NCBI RefSeq assembly: GCF_002160525.1
Contig: NZ_NFKT01000012.1
Location: forward strand, 1 to 64,000
Source of the DNA: Lachnoclostridium sp. An169
GTDB lineage: Bacteria > Bacillota > Clostridia > Lachnospirales > Lachnospiraceae
Length of the DNA: 64,000 nucleotides
Direction of reading: 5' to 3'
Part shown: positions 52,860 through 61,249 of the stretch, piece by piece
How the letters are laid out: the number at the start of each line of letters is the position of its first letter
Numbering within the stretch: position 1 is the first letter of the stretch
Position numbers and translations under genes: made by a program
Notes under the pieces: generated by a model
The model's input: the letters and a program-made list of their open reading frames with translations, nothing else
Database searches by the model: none
What the model was told of the DNA's origin: nothing

Positions 52860-53840
52860 ATGTTGGAGAGAATACCGGAAAGATTTCAGCCGAGAAACAT
52901 TTCGGACGGAAATGCGCTGAACAGTTTCCTGAATCTGGACTACTGCACAGATCTTGAGGGAGTGGATATTGCTCTTGCCGGCATCCCGTTTGATCTTGCG
53001 ACCAGCAACCGCCCCGGGACGAAAATGGGACCGAAATATTTGAGAAGCAGAGTTTATAAAGGCTGTAAGGTTGACGAAGTGCTGGATATCAATATCGGAG
53101 ACAAACTGAAGATTGTGGATACCGGAGATTTCAAATTAATGGGTGGATATCTGCTGGATGATTTTGCACTGATTACCGAGCAGACGAAAAAGATCCTGGA
53201 TGCAGGGGCAACTCCGGTAATTGTGGGAGGAGACCATTCCATCACGTTTCCGGAACTGGCAGCCTACTATCAGGTATACGGTCCCATGGCAATGATTCAC
53301 TTTGATTCCCATCTGGACACGGGAATGTATCACATGAGTCCCACAAAAGAGATCTATACCCACGGTAATCCGTTCAGCAATGCCATGAGGAAAGGGTTCC
53401 TTGACGGAAACCATACGATACAGATCGGGATAAGGACCGGCTCGCCGAAGATGAATGATGAGTATACAGAGAATTACGGCAGAGAGATCCTTTACGCAAA
53501 AGAACTTCACGCCATTTCCTATGAGGAAGCGGCAGAGCGGATCCGCAGAAAGGTAGGGAATATGCCGTGTCTTGTGACATTCGACATTGATTTCCTGGAT
53601 CCTGCGTATGCACCGGGTACAGGAACACCGGTAACCGGAGGATTCACAGTGTATGATGCCATGATGATCCTCGAAAATGCTCTGCCCGGGCTGAATATCG
53701 TGGGTGCTGACATGGTGGAAGTGGAGCCGTTCTTCGATCCGTCGGAGACGACGGCAATCTCGGCAAACAATGTGCTGGCAAAACTGGTGACATGTATTGC
53801 ATATAACAAACTGACGGAGAAGGAAAAGGAACAGGACTAA
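52860..53840 (+). CDS. ureohydrolase (agmatinase family)
   Basis: 326 aa. Ligands H126, D149/H151/D153 (DSHLD), DIDFLDP pair; loop THGNPF with H168. The N-terminal substrate region reads RPGTKMGPKYLR instead of the RPGTRFGPxAIR common to the others, and the C-terminal motif is MVEVEPFFD, so its pocket is the most divergent of the set. There is no intergenic gap to the upstream gene. Possibly a different guanidino substrate or a partner subunit. Confidence 0.92.
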   Translation: MLERIPERFQPRNISDGNALNSFLNLDYCTDLEGVDIALAGIPFDLATSNRPGTKMGPKYLRSRVYKGCKVDEVLDINIGDKLKIVDTGDFKLMGGYLLDDFALITEQTKKILDAGATPVIVGGDHSITFPELAAYYQVYGPMAMIHFDSHLDTGMYHMSPTKEIYTHGNPFSNAMRKGFLDGNHTIQIGIRTGSPKMNDEYTENYGREILYAKELHAISYEEAAERIRRKVGNMPCLVTFDIDFLDPAYAPGTGTPVTGGFTVYDAMMILENALPGLNIVGADMVEVEPFFDPSETTAISANNVLAKLVTCIAYNKLTEKEKEQD

Positions 53841-53858
53841 GATGTGAGGAGGGATCTT

Positions 53859-54707
53859 ATGGATAAGAAAGACAATCTTCTGTCGATTTCCGAGATGGCG
53901 AAATTGAGGAAAGTTACGACAGAGACGCTGCGCCATTATGACCGGATCGGATTGTTCAAGCCGGCATACACGGATCCCTCCAGCGGATATCGCTACTATA
54001 CGATCAGCCAGTACGAAAAACTCGGCACGATCAAAGAGTTAAGGCAGCTCGGCATGGGGCTTACCGAGATAAAAGAATATTTCAATAACCGGAATGTCCG
54101 CAAATCCATGGAACTGCTGAAGAAATATCATGAACAGCTGGTAAAGGAAATTCAGGAAAAAAAGGCGGTCGAGAAGGTAATTGCCGAAAAGATCGCCTTT
54201 ATGAACAGTATTAAGGACATGCCTCCGGCAGGCAGAATATTTGAGTCGGACCTGCCGGAACGTTATATGGTGACTTACGGGCGGATGGAGCCGGAGAAAG
54301 AGGATATCAGTTATGCCCTGACAAGACTGGAGGCTTCCATGGATGAAGTGGCGCCTGTTCTGGCGTCGAACCGCCTCGGAGTATACAGCGGCATGCAGCT
54401 GTGCCGGATAACAGAGGAACTGAAGCCCGGCGAGCGCTTTGAGGCCGCTCCGTTTATTCTGTGTGACAGGAAATACAGAAAATCAGAATATTTCAGGAGA
54501 ATACCTGCCGGGCATTATGTATGCGCGTATTACAACGGATTCTGGGCGACATGTTCGGAATTTTTTGAAAAGATAGAGGACTACATGAAAAAGAACCATC
54601 TGGAACAGGAAGGGTTCTTTTATCAGATTTATCAGATTGACATTACACTTACGGATCATTTTGATGAAACGCTGGTCGAGCTGCAGATTCCGGTAATGAA
54701 ATGTTGA
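53859..54707 (+). CDS. MerR-family regulator, BmrR/BltR type
   Basis: 282 aa. The N-terminal winged HTH (SISEMAKLRKVTTETLRHYDRIGLF...SGYRYYTISQ) is typical MerR, followed by the dimerisation coiled coil (about 80-125). A C-terminal effector domain of about 155 residues has GyrI-like layout, ending YQIDITLTDHFDETLVELQIPV. Such regulators bind small, often cationic, molecules. GGAGGG precedes the ATG. The two 19-bp-spacer promoters in front of the divergent ureohydrolase pair are its likely targets. Overlaps no gene; the MATE gene follows after 23 bp. Confidence 0.9.
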   Translation: MDKKDNLLSISEMAKLRKVTTETLRHYDRIGLFKPAYTDPSSGYRYYTISQYEKLGTIKELRQLGMGLTEIKEYFNNRNVRKSMELLKKYHEQLVKEIQEKKAVEKVIAEKIAFMNSIKDMPPAGRIFESDLPERYMVTYGRMEPEKEDISYALTRLEASMDEVAPVLASNRLGVYSGMQLCRITEELKPGERFEAAPFILCDRKYRKSEYFRRIPAGHYVCAYYNGFWATCSEFFEKIEDYMKKNHLEQEGFFYQIYQIDITLTDHFDETLVELQIPVMKC

Positions 54708-54730
54708 CTGAAAGAGAAAGGTGGAGGTTT

Positions 54731-56137
54731 ATGGAAACTGCAGTAAGCTATAATGCGAAGGCAGAAAACAGACAGTTTTTCAGAATGATTTTTGCCACAG
54801 TTCTGCCGCTGCTGATCCAGTCGGTTTTTACACAGAGCAGCAATTTCGTCGATCAGCTGCTGATCAGTTCGGTTGGCACGGAGGCGATCGCGGCCATCGG
54901 AGCGTCCAACAAACTGATGACCCTTTATAACGGTTTCCTGTATGGAAGCTGCAGCGGATGTGCGATGTTCATGGCTCAATACTGGGGAAAAAAGGATTAT
55001 AAGAGCTTTCAGAAGATTTTCGGGGTACTTGTGACGGTTACGGTTGCGGCAGGCGTATTCTTTTCCGCCATCGTCATCCTTATACCGGAGCGGCTCATCC
55101 ACTTTTTTGCGGATGATCCTCTGGTTGTCGATCTTGCGGTGGAATATATGCGCACGGTAGTTCTGGCGTATTTCCTGATGAGCGTCATCTTCCCGCTGGA
55201 GCACATGATGCGGAGCATGAATAAGGTGAAAGTCACAATGATAGAAAGTATTATCTCTGTCATTGTGAACTGTGTGATCAGCTATATCCTGATCTACGGG
55301 AAACTGGGATTCCCGGCAATGGGAGTGGCAGGAGCCGCGATCGGTACAGTGATCTGCCGTATCGTGTCGCTGATTATCCTTATCGTTTATATCAAGGTAT
55401 CAGGCAATGTGATCTTCCGGGATGCAAGAAATATTTTTGTCTATAACCTTACCTTTGTGAAAGCGTTCTTTAAAAAGGCACTTCCGCTTATTGCAAATGA
55501 GATGTTATGGCAGCTTGGAACGACGATCTACTTCATTATATACGGACGTGCCGGTACGGATGCACTGGCAGCCATGAGTATCATGCAGACTCTGCAGCAG
55601 CTTTCCAAGATCTTTTCCGGTTCTTTCTGCGGAGCCAGCGCCATCATCGTGGGCAACGAGATCGGAAAGGGCGATGTGGGAAGAGTCAACCGTTTCTGCA
55701 AAAAATTCCATGCTGCGGCAATGGTTGTCGGAATTGTATCCGGACTTGCTGTTCTCGCTGTCAGACCGCTTATGCTCTACATCTATTCAATAGAAGGAAC
55801 AGAGGTGGGAAATTATGTTTCCCAGTGCATGCTTGTGCTGAGTCTCTATATTCTGCTGAATGTAAATAACAGTATCAATGTGGAAGGAATATTCCGGAGC
55901 GGAGGCGATACGTCATATGTAACACTTATGGATATGGGAAGTATCTGGTTTGTCGGCATGCCGTGGACACTGATCACCGGTCTGCTGCTGCACACGAATG
56001 TGGTGGTCATTTACTTTGCATATATTGTACTTGAGCTGTATAAGCTGCCCCTGGGGTATTTCCGTTTCCGCTCCGGAAAGTGGCTGCACATGCTGTATAA
56101 GGAAACGGATCAGGCTCAGGCTGTAACGGGCGAGTAA
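54731..56137 (+). CDS. MATE family efflux transporter
   Basis: 468 aa, twelve membrane helices; N-terminal FATVLPLLIQSVFTQSSNFVDQLLISSVG motif of MATE proteins. It sits between the regulator and the urease genes in the same direction, so it is part of the operon. MATE exporters under guanidine-IV riboswitches are known, and small organic cations are their usual cargo, so it may relieve excess substrate or product amine. GGTGGAGG precedes the ATG. Confidence 0.92.
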   Translation: METAVSYNAKAENRQFFRMIFATVLPLLIQSVFTQSSNFVDQLLISSVGTEAIAAIGASNKLMTLYNGFLYGSCSGCAMFMAQYWGKKDYKSFQKIFGVLVTVTVAAGVFFSAIVILIPERLIHFFADDPLVVDLAVEYMRTVVLAYFLMSVIFPLEHMMRSMNKVKVTMIESIISVIVNCVISYILIYGKLGFPAMGVAGAAIGTVICRIVSLIILIVYIKVSGNVIFRDARNIFVYNLTFVKAFFKKALPLIANEMLWQLGTTIYFIIYGRAGTDALAAMSIMQTLQQLSKIFSGSFCGASAIIVGNEIGKGDVGRVNRFCKKFHAAAMVVGIVSGLAVLAVRPLMLYIYSIEGTEVGNYVSQCMLVLSLYILLNVNNSINVEGIFRSGGDTSYVTLMDMGSIWFVGMPWTLITGLLLHTNVVVIYFAYIVLELYKLPLGYFRFRSGKWLHMLYKETDQAQAVTGE

Positions 56138-56150
56138 AGGAGGATGAAAG

Positions 56151-56843
56151 ATGCGCTTGACACCAAGAGAGACAGATAAGCTGATGCTTCATCTGGCAGG
56201 GAATCTCGCAAAAGAAAGAAAAGACCGGGGACTGAAATTAAACTACCCGGAGGCGGTTGCCTATATCAGTTCCGAACTTCTGGAACTGGCAAGAGAAGGG
56301 CATACGGTTGCGGAACTCATGAGCATGGGGGCAAAGATGCTGGATTGTGATGAAGTGATGGACGGTGTGCCGGAGATGATCCATGAGATTCAGATCGAGG
56401 CCACGTTTCCGGACGGGACAAAACTTGTGACGGTACATAATCCGATCCGTGGAAACGGCAGGCTGAAGCCGGGCGAACTTATCACTGAGGAGGGGGAGAT
56501 CGAGCTGAACGCCGGAAAAGATACGGCGCAGATCACTGTGACCAACACGGCGGACCGCCCCATCCAGGTCGGTTCCCATTTCCATTTCTTTGAGGTGAAT
56601 AAAGCCCTTGATTTCAACAGAAACCTGGCTTACGGCATGCGCCTGGATATTCCGGCAGGAACGGCGGTACGCTTTGAGCCGGGAGAAACCAGGCGGGTCA
56701 GTCTGGTGGAGATCGGAGGCACCCGGGAAGGCTACGGCCTGAACGGCCTCGTGGAAGGGAAGATGGATGATCCTTCAGTGAAGGAAAAGGCGCTCAAAAC
56801 AGCGAAAGAAAGAGGTTTCAAGGGGGTGGATCAGGATGAATAA
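56151..56843 (+). CDS. ureAB: urease gamma-beta fusion subunit (UreA-UreB)
   Basis: 230 aa. Residues 1-100 are UreA ([20 protein letters not shown] at the start, [21 protein letters not shown]). Residues about 108-225 are UreB ([34 protein letters not shown], then [16 protein letters not shown]). Most Firmicutes have separate ureA and ureB; fusion is known from Helicobacter and some others. It forms the structural urease with UreC. Overlaps ureC by 8 bp. Confidence 0.96.
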   Translation: MRLTPRETDKLMLHLAGNLAKERKDRGLKLNYPEAVAYISSELLELAREGHTVAELMSMGAKMLDCDEVMDGVPEMIHEIQIEATFPDGTKLVTVHNPIRGNGRLKPGELITEEGEIELNAGKDTAQITVTNTADRPIQVGSHFHFFEVNKALDFNRNLAYGMRLDIPAGTAVRFEPGETRRVSLVEIGGTREGYGLNGLVEGKMDDPSVKEKALKTAKERGFKGVDQDE

Positions 56844-58548
56844 GATCAGCAGGGCAAAATATGCGGATATGTACGGGGCGACCACAGGCGACCGCATCCG
56901 TCTGGCAGATACTTCTCTGATAATTGAGGTTGAGAAAGATTATGCCACTTATGGTGAAGAGGCGAAATTCGGCGGAGGCAAATCTACCCGCGACGGCATG
57001 GGGCAGTCCTGTACGGTACCTGACAGCCGGTGCCCGGATACGGTGATCACGAGTGCCGTGATCGTGGACTACTGGGGAATCGTAAAAGCGGACATCGGGA
57101 TAAAGGACGGGAAGATCTGCGGCATCGGGAAAGCCGGCAATCCTGCCATCATGGCCGGTGTGGATCCGAACCTGATCATCGGTGCCGGAACAGAGGTGAT
57201 CGCCGGGGAAGGTCTGATTGTGACTGCCGGGGGTCTGGATACCCACATCCATTTTATCAGCCCGACTCAGGTGGAAACGGCTCTTTACAGCGGGATCACT
57301 ACCATGATCGGAGGAGGAACCGGACCGGCTGACGGGACAAACGCCACCACATGTACGCCGGGGCGGTTTAACATCGAAAAGATGCTGGAGGCATCTGAGG
57401 AGCTTCCGGTGAATCTCGGATATCTGGGAAAAGGCAATTCCTCCAGTCTGGAAACCATTGCAGAGCAGATCGAGGCGGGAGCCTGCGGCATGAAACTTCA
57501 TGAGGACTGGGGTTCCACGCCTGCGGCAATCGACTACTGCCTGACCATGTGTGACAAATATGATGTGCAGGCGGCGATTCATACGGATACGCTGAATGAG
57601 GCGGGTTTTGTGGAGGATACGGTAAATGCATTTAAGGGCAGGACGATCCATACATACCACACGGAAGGCGCGGGCGGCGGACATGCACCGGACATTATCC
57701 GGGCAGCATCATTTCCGAATGTCCTTCCGTCTTCTACGAACCCGACCATGCCCTATACGAGGAATACACTGGACGAGCATCTGGATATGCTGATGGTCTG
57801 CCATCATCTGGACAAAAAAGTTCCGGAGGACATTGCATTTGCGGATTCCCGGATCCGTCCGGAAACCATTGCGGCGGAGGATGTGCTGCACGACATGGGG
57901 ATCTTCTCCATGATGAGTTCGGATTCCCAGGCCATGGGACGTGTCGGCGAGGTCATCACGAGAACATGGCAGACTGCAGACAAGATGAAAAAGCAGCGTG
58001 GACCGCTTCCGGAGGACAGCGAGAGGAATGACAATTTCCGTGTCAGAAGATATATCGCAAAATATACGATCAATCCTGCCATCACCCACGGCGTCTCGGA
58101 ATACGTCGGGTCTGTGGAGATTGGAAAGATGGCGGATCTTGTCCTCTGGAATCCCGCCATGTTCGGGGTGAAGCCGGATATGATCATAAAAGGAGGCTTT
58201 ATCATGGCTTCCAGGATGGGGGATGCCAACGCCTCCATTCCGACGCCGCAGCCGGTGGTATATACGAAGATGTTCGGCGGCTACGGTCTGGCAGAAAAGA
58301 GAAGCTGTATTACCTTTGTGTCAAAAGCGGCATATGAGAGCAGGATTAAGGAGCGCCTTTCCCTGCAGAGACAGGTACTTCCCGTGAAAAACTGCAGGAA
58401 TATCGGGAAAAAAGACATGAAGAACAACGACGTTATTGCAGATATCCGGGTAAATCCGGAGACATATGAGGTGCGCGTCGACGGGAAGCTGATCACCTGT
58501 GAAGCAGCGGAGGAACTGCCGCTGACACAGAGATATTTCCTGTTCTGA
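56836..58548 (+). CDS. ureC: urease alpha subunit
   Basis: 570 aa, full length. Catalytic nickel amidohydrolase that splits urea to ammonia and carbamate. Visible: HIHF metal motif near 136, carbamylated lysine K220 in GMKLHEDWG, the nickel-binding [18 protein letters not shown] region, and the flap MVCHHL with C322/H323. All essential residues are in place, so the enzyme should be active when nickel-loaded by UreDEFG. Confidence 0.98.
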   Translation: MNKISRAKYADMYGATTGDRIRLADTSLIIEVEKDYATYGEEAKFGGGKSTRDGMGQSCTVPDSRCPDTVITSAVIVDYWGIVKADIGIKDGKICGIGKAGNPAIMAGVDPNLIIGAGTEVIAGEGLIVTAGGLDTHIHFISPTQVETALYSGITTMIGGGTGPADGTNATTCTPGRFNIEKMLEASEELPVNLGYLGKGNSSSLETIAEQIEAGACGMKLHEDWGSTPAAIDYCLTMCDKYDVQAAIHTDTLNEAGFVEDTVNAFKGRTIHTYHTEGAGGGHAPDIIRAASFPNVLPSSTNPTMPYTRNTLDEHLDMLMVCHHLDKKVPEDIAFADSRIRPETIAAEDVLHDMGIFSMMSSDSQAMGRVGEVITRTWQTADKMKKQRGPLPEDSERNDNFRVRRYIAKYTINPAITHGVSEYVGSVEIGKMADLVLWNPAMFGVKPDMIIKGGFIMASRMGDANASIPTPQPVVYTKMFGGYGLAEKRSCITFVSKAAYESRIKERLSLQRQVLPVKNCRNIGKKDMKNNDVIADIRVNPETYEVRVDGKLITCEAAEELPLTQRYFLF

Positions 58549-58576
58549 GAGCAGATGAATGGAAGGAGAATATGAG

Positions 58577-59101
58577 ATGCTGGTGAAAGAAATACTGGGA
58601 AATATATCAGATTACCCGATGGAGGGAAAGGAGACGGACCGCTTTTTCCTGGAATGGTATGAACTGGACAAAAAGCTGCTGCGCAGGGCGTCAGAGAGCG
58701 GCGAAGAAGTGGGAATCCGGATCGATCAGCGGCTTCATGACGGAGATGTCCTGTATGACGATGCGGGACGGGTTCTGGTGGTAGAGGTTCTGCCCTGCGA
58801 CCTGACCCGGGTGAAGGTGCATTCGATGAAGGAGATGGGACGGCTCTGCTTTGAACTCGGGAACCGGCATCTCTCTGTATCCATCGGAGAAAATGTGGTC
58901 CGTGTGCCATATGACAGGCCAACTTTTGAATATCTGGAAAAGCTTGGATTTGCCCCGGAAAAAGTAAAAGAAAAGTTCACGGACTTTACGGTCTGCCATG
59001 CGCACGGACACTCGCATGAAGGCGGTCATGTACACAGCCGTCTGCATGAAGGCGCTCATATGCCGGAACATTCTTACGAAAGCAGGTATGCGCATGGATA
59101 A
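58577..59101 (+). CDS. ureE: urease accessory protein UreE, nickel metallochaperone
   Basis: About 174 aa. N-terminal peptide-binding domain, central domain with GMR-type fold (VHSMKEMGRLCFELGNRH), then a histidine-rich tail from about residue 140 (CHAHGHSHEGGHVHSRLHEG) that binds several nickel ions. The ATG at 58577 has GGAG upstream; 58559 is an alternative without SD. Overlaps ureF. Confidence 0.95.
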   Translation: MLVKEILGNISDYPMEGKETDRFFLEWYELDKKLLRRASESGEEVGIRIDQRLHDGDVLYDDAGRVLVVEVLPCDLTRVKVHSMKEMGRLCFELGNRHLSVSIGENVVRVPYDRPTFEYLEKLGFAPEKVKEKFTDFTVCHAHGHSHEGGHVHSRLHEGAHMPEHSYESRYAHG

Positions 59102-59777
59102 AAGGAATTTTCTTAAGATCCTCCAGTCTGTAGACGCTTTCTTCCCTGTTGGCGCCTTTACTCTCTCCAACGGGCTGGAGGATTATGTCCTGCGGGAACG
59201 GATCGGATCGGAGGAAGACCTGGGCGAATATCTGAACAGTTTTCTGCAGACATTCCCTTATCAGGATCTGGGAATTATGTCCCTGGCATACCGCAATGCC
59301 GGCAACCGGGAATATCTGTCGGTTCTTGACGCTGTTGCCGCAGCAGTGAAAGGCGCGAAGGAAATCCGTCTCGGGAGCATACGTATGTGCAGCCGTTATG
59401 TCAAGGCGCGCGAGGCGATGGGGGACTGCACGGGAGAACTGCGGTGGTACAAAGAACAGATAAAAGAGAAAAAGCTGCTGGGCTTCATGCCGGCAGCTCT
59501 CGGTCTTTATGCGGCTGAACTCGGTTTCCCCCAGGAGGAAGCGCTTACGATGTACGGATACAGCAGCCTGTCGGCAATCGTGAATAATGCGGTGAAACTG
59601 GTCCCCTTAAGCCAGATGGCAGGACAGCGGGTTCTCTTTGAATCACTGGAAAGACTTGAGCATGCAGTGAATCAGGCTGTGGCTGTGGAGCTGTCGGACA
59701 TCGGGATATCGGGGACTGCGTATGAAGTACACTGTATGAATCATGAGCATTTGTATTCCAGACAGTATATGTCTTAG
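59094..59777 (+). CDS. ureF: urease accessory protein UreF
   Basis: 227 aa helical protein; conserved DAFFPVGAFTLSNGLEDYV near 13-31 and ALTMYGYSSLSAIVNNAVKLVPLSQ near 155-180. It acts in the UreDFG complex that gates nickel and carbamate delivery to UreC. The ATG at 59094 overlaps the ureE stop by 8 bp; the frame extends upstream through the ureE histidine tail, which is not part of UreF. Confidence 0.96.
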   Translation: MDKRNFLKILQSVDAFFPVGAFTLSNGLEDYVLRERIGSEEDLGEYLNSFLQTFPYQDLGIMSLAYRNAGNREYLSVLDAVAAAVKGAKEIRLGSIRMCSRYVKAREAMGDCTGELRWYKEQIKEKKLLGFMPAALGLYAAELGFPQEEALTMYGYSSLSAIVNNAVKLVPLSQMAGQRVLFESLERLEHAVNQAVAVELSDIGISGTAYEVHCMNHEHLYSRQYMS

Positions 59778-59836
59778 CATATATCATAAAAGGCTTATAG
59801 GGCAAAGACGTACATATCACAAAGGAGGAGATCGCA

Positions 59837-60445
59837 ATGTCATATGTAAAAATCGGCGTGGGAGGTCCGGTGGGATCCGGGAAAACGGCTTTAATCGAAC
59901 GGATTACGAGGAAAATGTCACAGGACTATTCCATCTGTGTTATCACAAATGATATCTATACAAAAGAGGATGCGGAGTTCCTGATCAAAAATTCGGCATT
60001 GCCGGCAGAGCGGATTATGGGTGTGGAGACCGGCGGCTGTCCGCATACGGCCATCCGGGAGGACTGCAGCATGAATCTGGAGGCTGTGGAAGAGATGGCA
60101 GAAAAATTTCCGGATGTGCAGATTATTTTTATCGAGAGCGGCGGGGATAATCTGTCCGCCACATTCAGCCCTGACCTGGCGGATGCAACGATCTACGTCA
60201 TTGATGTGGCACAGGGAGAAAAAATTCCAAGAAAAGGCGGACCGGGAGTGACGCGTTCGGATCTGCTTGTCATCAACAAGACGGATCTTGCGCCCATGGT
60301 GGGGGCAAGTCTGGAAGTCATGAAACGGGATTCCGAGCGCATGCGCAAAGGCCGGGATTTCCTGTTTACGAACCTTATGGAAGGAAACAGCGTGGATGCT
60401 GTGATCAGCTGGATTAAGAAAAATGTTCTGATGGAGGATCTGTAA
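59837..60445 (+). CDS. ureG: urease accessory GTPase UreG
   Basis: 202 aa SIMIBI GTPase: P-loop [16 protein letters not shown] near 7-22, [15 protein letters not shown] with the nickel-binding CPH near 70, [11 protein letters not shown] and [12 protein letters not shown]. It couples GTP hydrolysis to nickel insertion into urease. AAAGGAGGAG precedes the ATG. The 59-bp gap before it is the longest within the urease block. Confidence 0.98.
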   Translation: MSYVKIGVGGPVGSGKTALIERITRKMSQDYSICVITNDIYTKEDAEFLIKNSALPAERIMGVETGGCPHTAIREDCSMNLEAVEEMAEKFPDVQIIFIESGGDNLSATFSPDLADATIYVIDVAQGEKIPRKGGPGVTRSDLLVINKTDLAPMVGASLEVMKRDSERMRKGRDFLFTNLMEGNSVDAVISWIKKNVLMEDL

Positions 60446-60449
60446 AACA

Positions 60450-61235
60450 ATGCTGACAGAACTTAAACTGCAGATTGTCAGAAAAAACGGGAGAAGTATA
60501 ATCGGGGACAGCTATTTTACCAGTCCCCTGAAGCTGGGGACACCGGACGCAGAGCGGGACAGGCTGAATGTTGTCTTTATGATGGCATCCGCCGGAATTC
60601 TCAAAGGGGATGAATTTGTATATGATATCCGCTGCGGAGAGGGAACAAAGACGCTGATGACAGATCAGTCCTACACGAAGATATTTGATACCGGTCCGGA
60701 AGGAGCGAAGAAGTCCCAGTATATTCGGGTGGAACGGGGAGCCTCCCTGTATTACAATCCCTGTGCGGTGATTCCCTTTGCCGGGAGCAGCTATGAAGGG
60801 GAACTTCATGTGGAATTAGACCGTGACAGTGAGTTCGCCTGCACGGATATTCTGGCAGCAGGCCGCACGGGAATGGGGGAAAAGTTCGCATTCCGGAGCT
60901 ACCGGAACCGAATCTGCGTGGAGATGGACGGGATCCCCGTGTGGATGGATCACTGCTTTCTCCATCCGGCACATATGGAACTGGAAAGCATGTTCTTTTT
61001 TGACGGTTTTACACACCAGGGGACGTTCTATTATTACGGCCCGGAGGAAAAGCAGCGCCTTTTCCTGGAATGGTATCAGGAAAAGCGGGAAAAGCAGGAA
61101 TCCGGCATGGGCCGGACTGCCGGGGGAATCACCGAGGCACGGAAGGGGATCTGCCTCAGAGTTCTTGCCCGGACAGCCCAGGATATCGAGGAAATCTTTG
61201 CCGGGGCAGCGGGGGCGCTGGGGATGGAGCAGTGA
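60450..61235 (+). CDS. ureD: urease accessory protein UreD (UreH)
   Basis: 261 aa. UreD scaffold: SYFTSPLKLGTP, YNPCAVIPFAGSSYEGELHVEL and the GRTGMGEKFAFRSYRNRICVE segment are typical. It binds UreC and channels nickel from UreG via UreF. Last gene of the operon, 4 bp after ureG. It ends 15 bp from the convergent GH3 gene without a clear terminator. Confidence 0.94.
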   Translation: MLTELKLQIVRKNGRSIIGDSYFTSPLKLGTPDAERDRLNVVFMMASAGILKGDEFVYDIRCGEGTKTLMTDQSYTKIFDTGPEGAKKSQYIRVERGASLYYNPCAVIPFAGSSYEGELHVELDRDSEFACTDILAAGRTGMGEKFAFRSYRNRICVEMDGIPVWMDHCFLHPAHMELESMFFFDGFTHQGTFYYYGPEEKQRLFLEWYQEKREKQESGMGRTAGGITEARKGICLRVLARTAQDIEEIFAGAAGALGMEQ

Positions 61236-61249
61236 AACTCAGGGACTGC

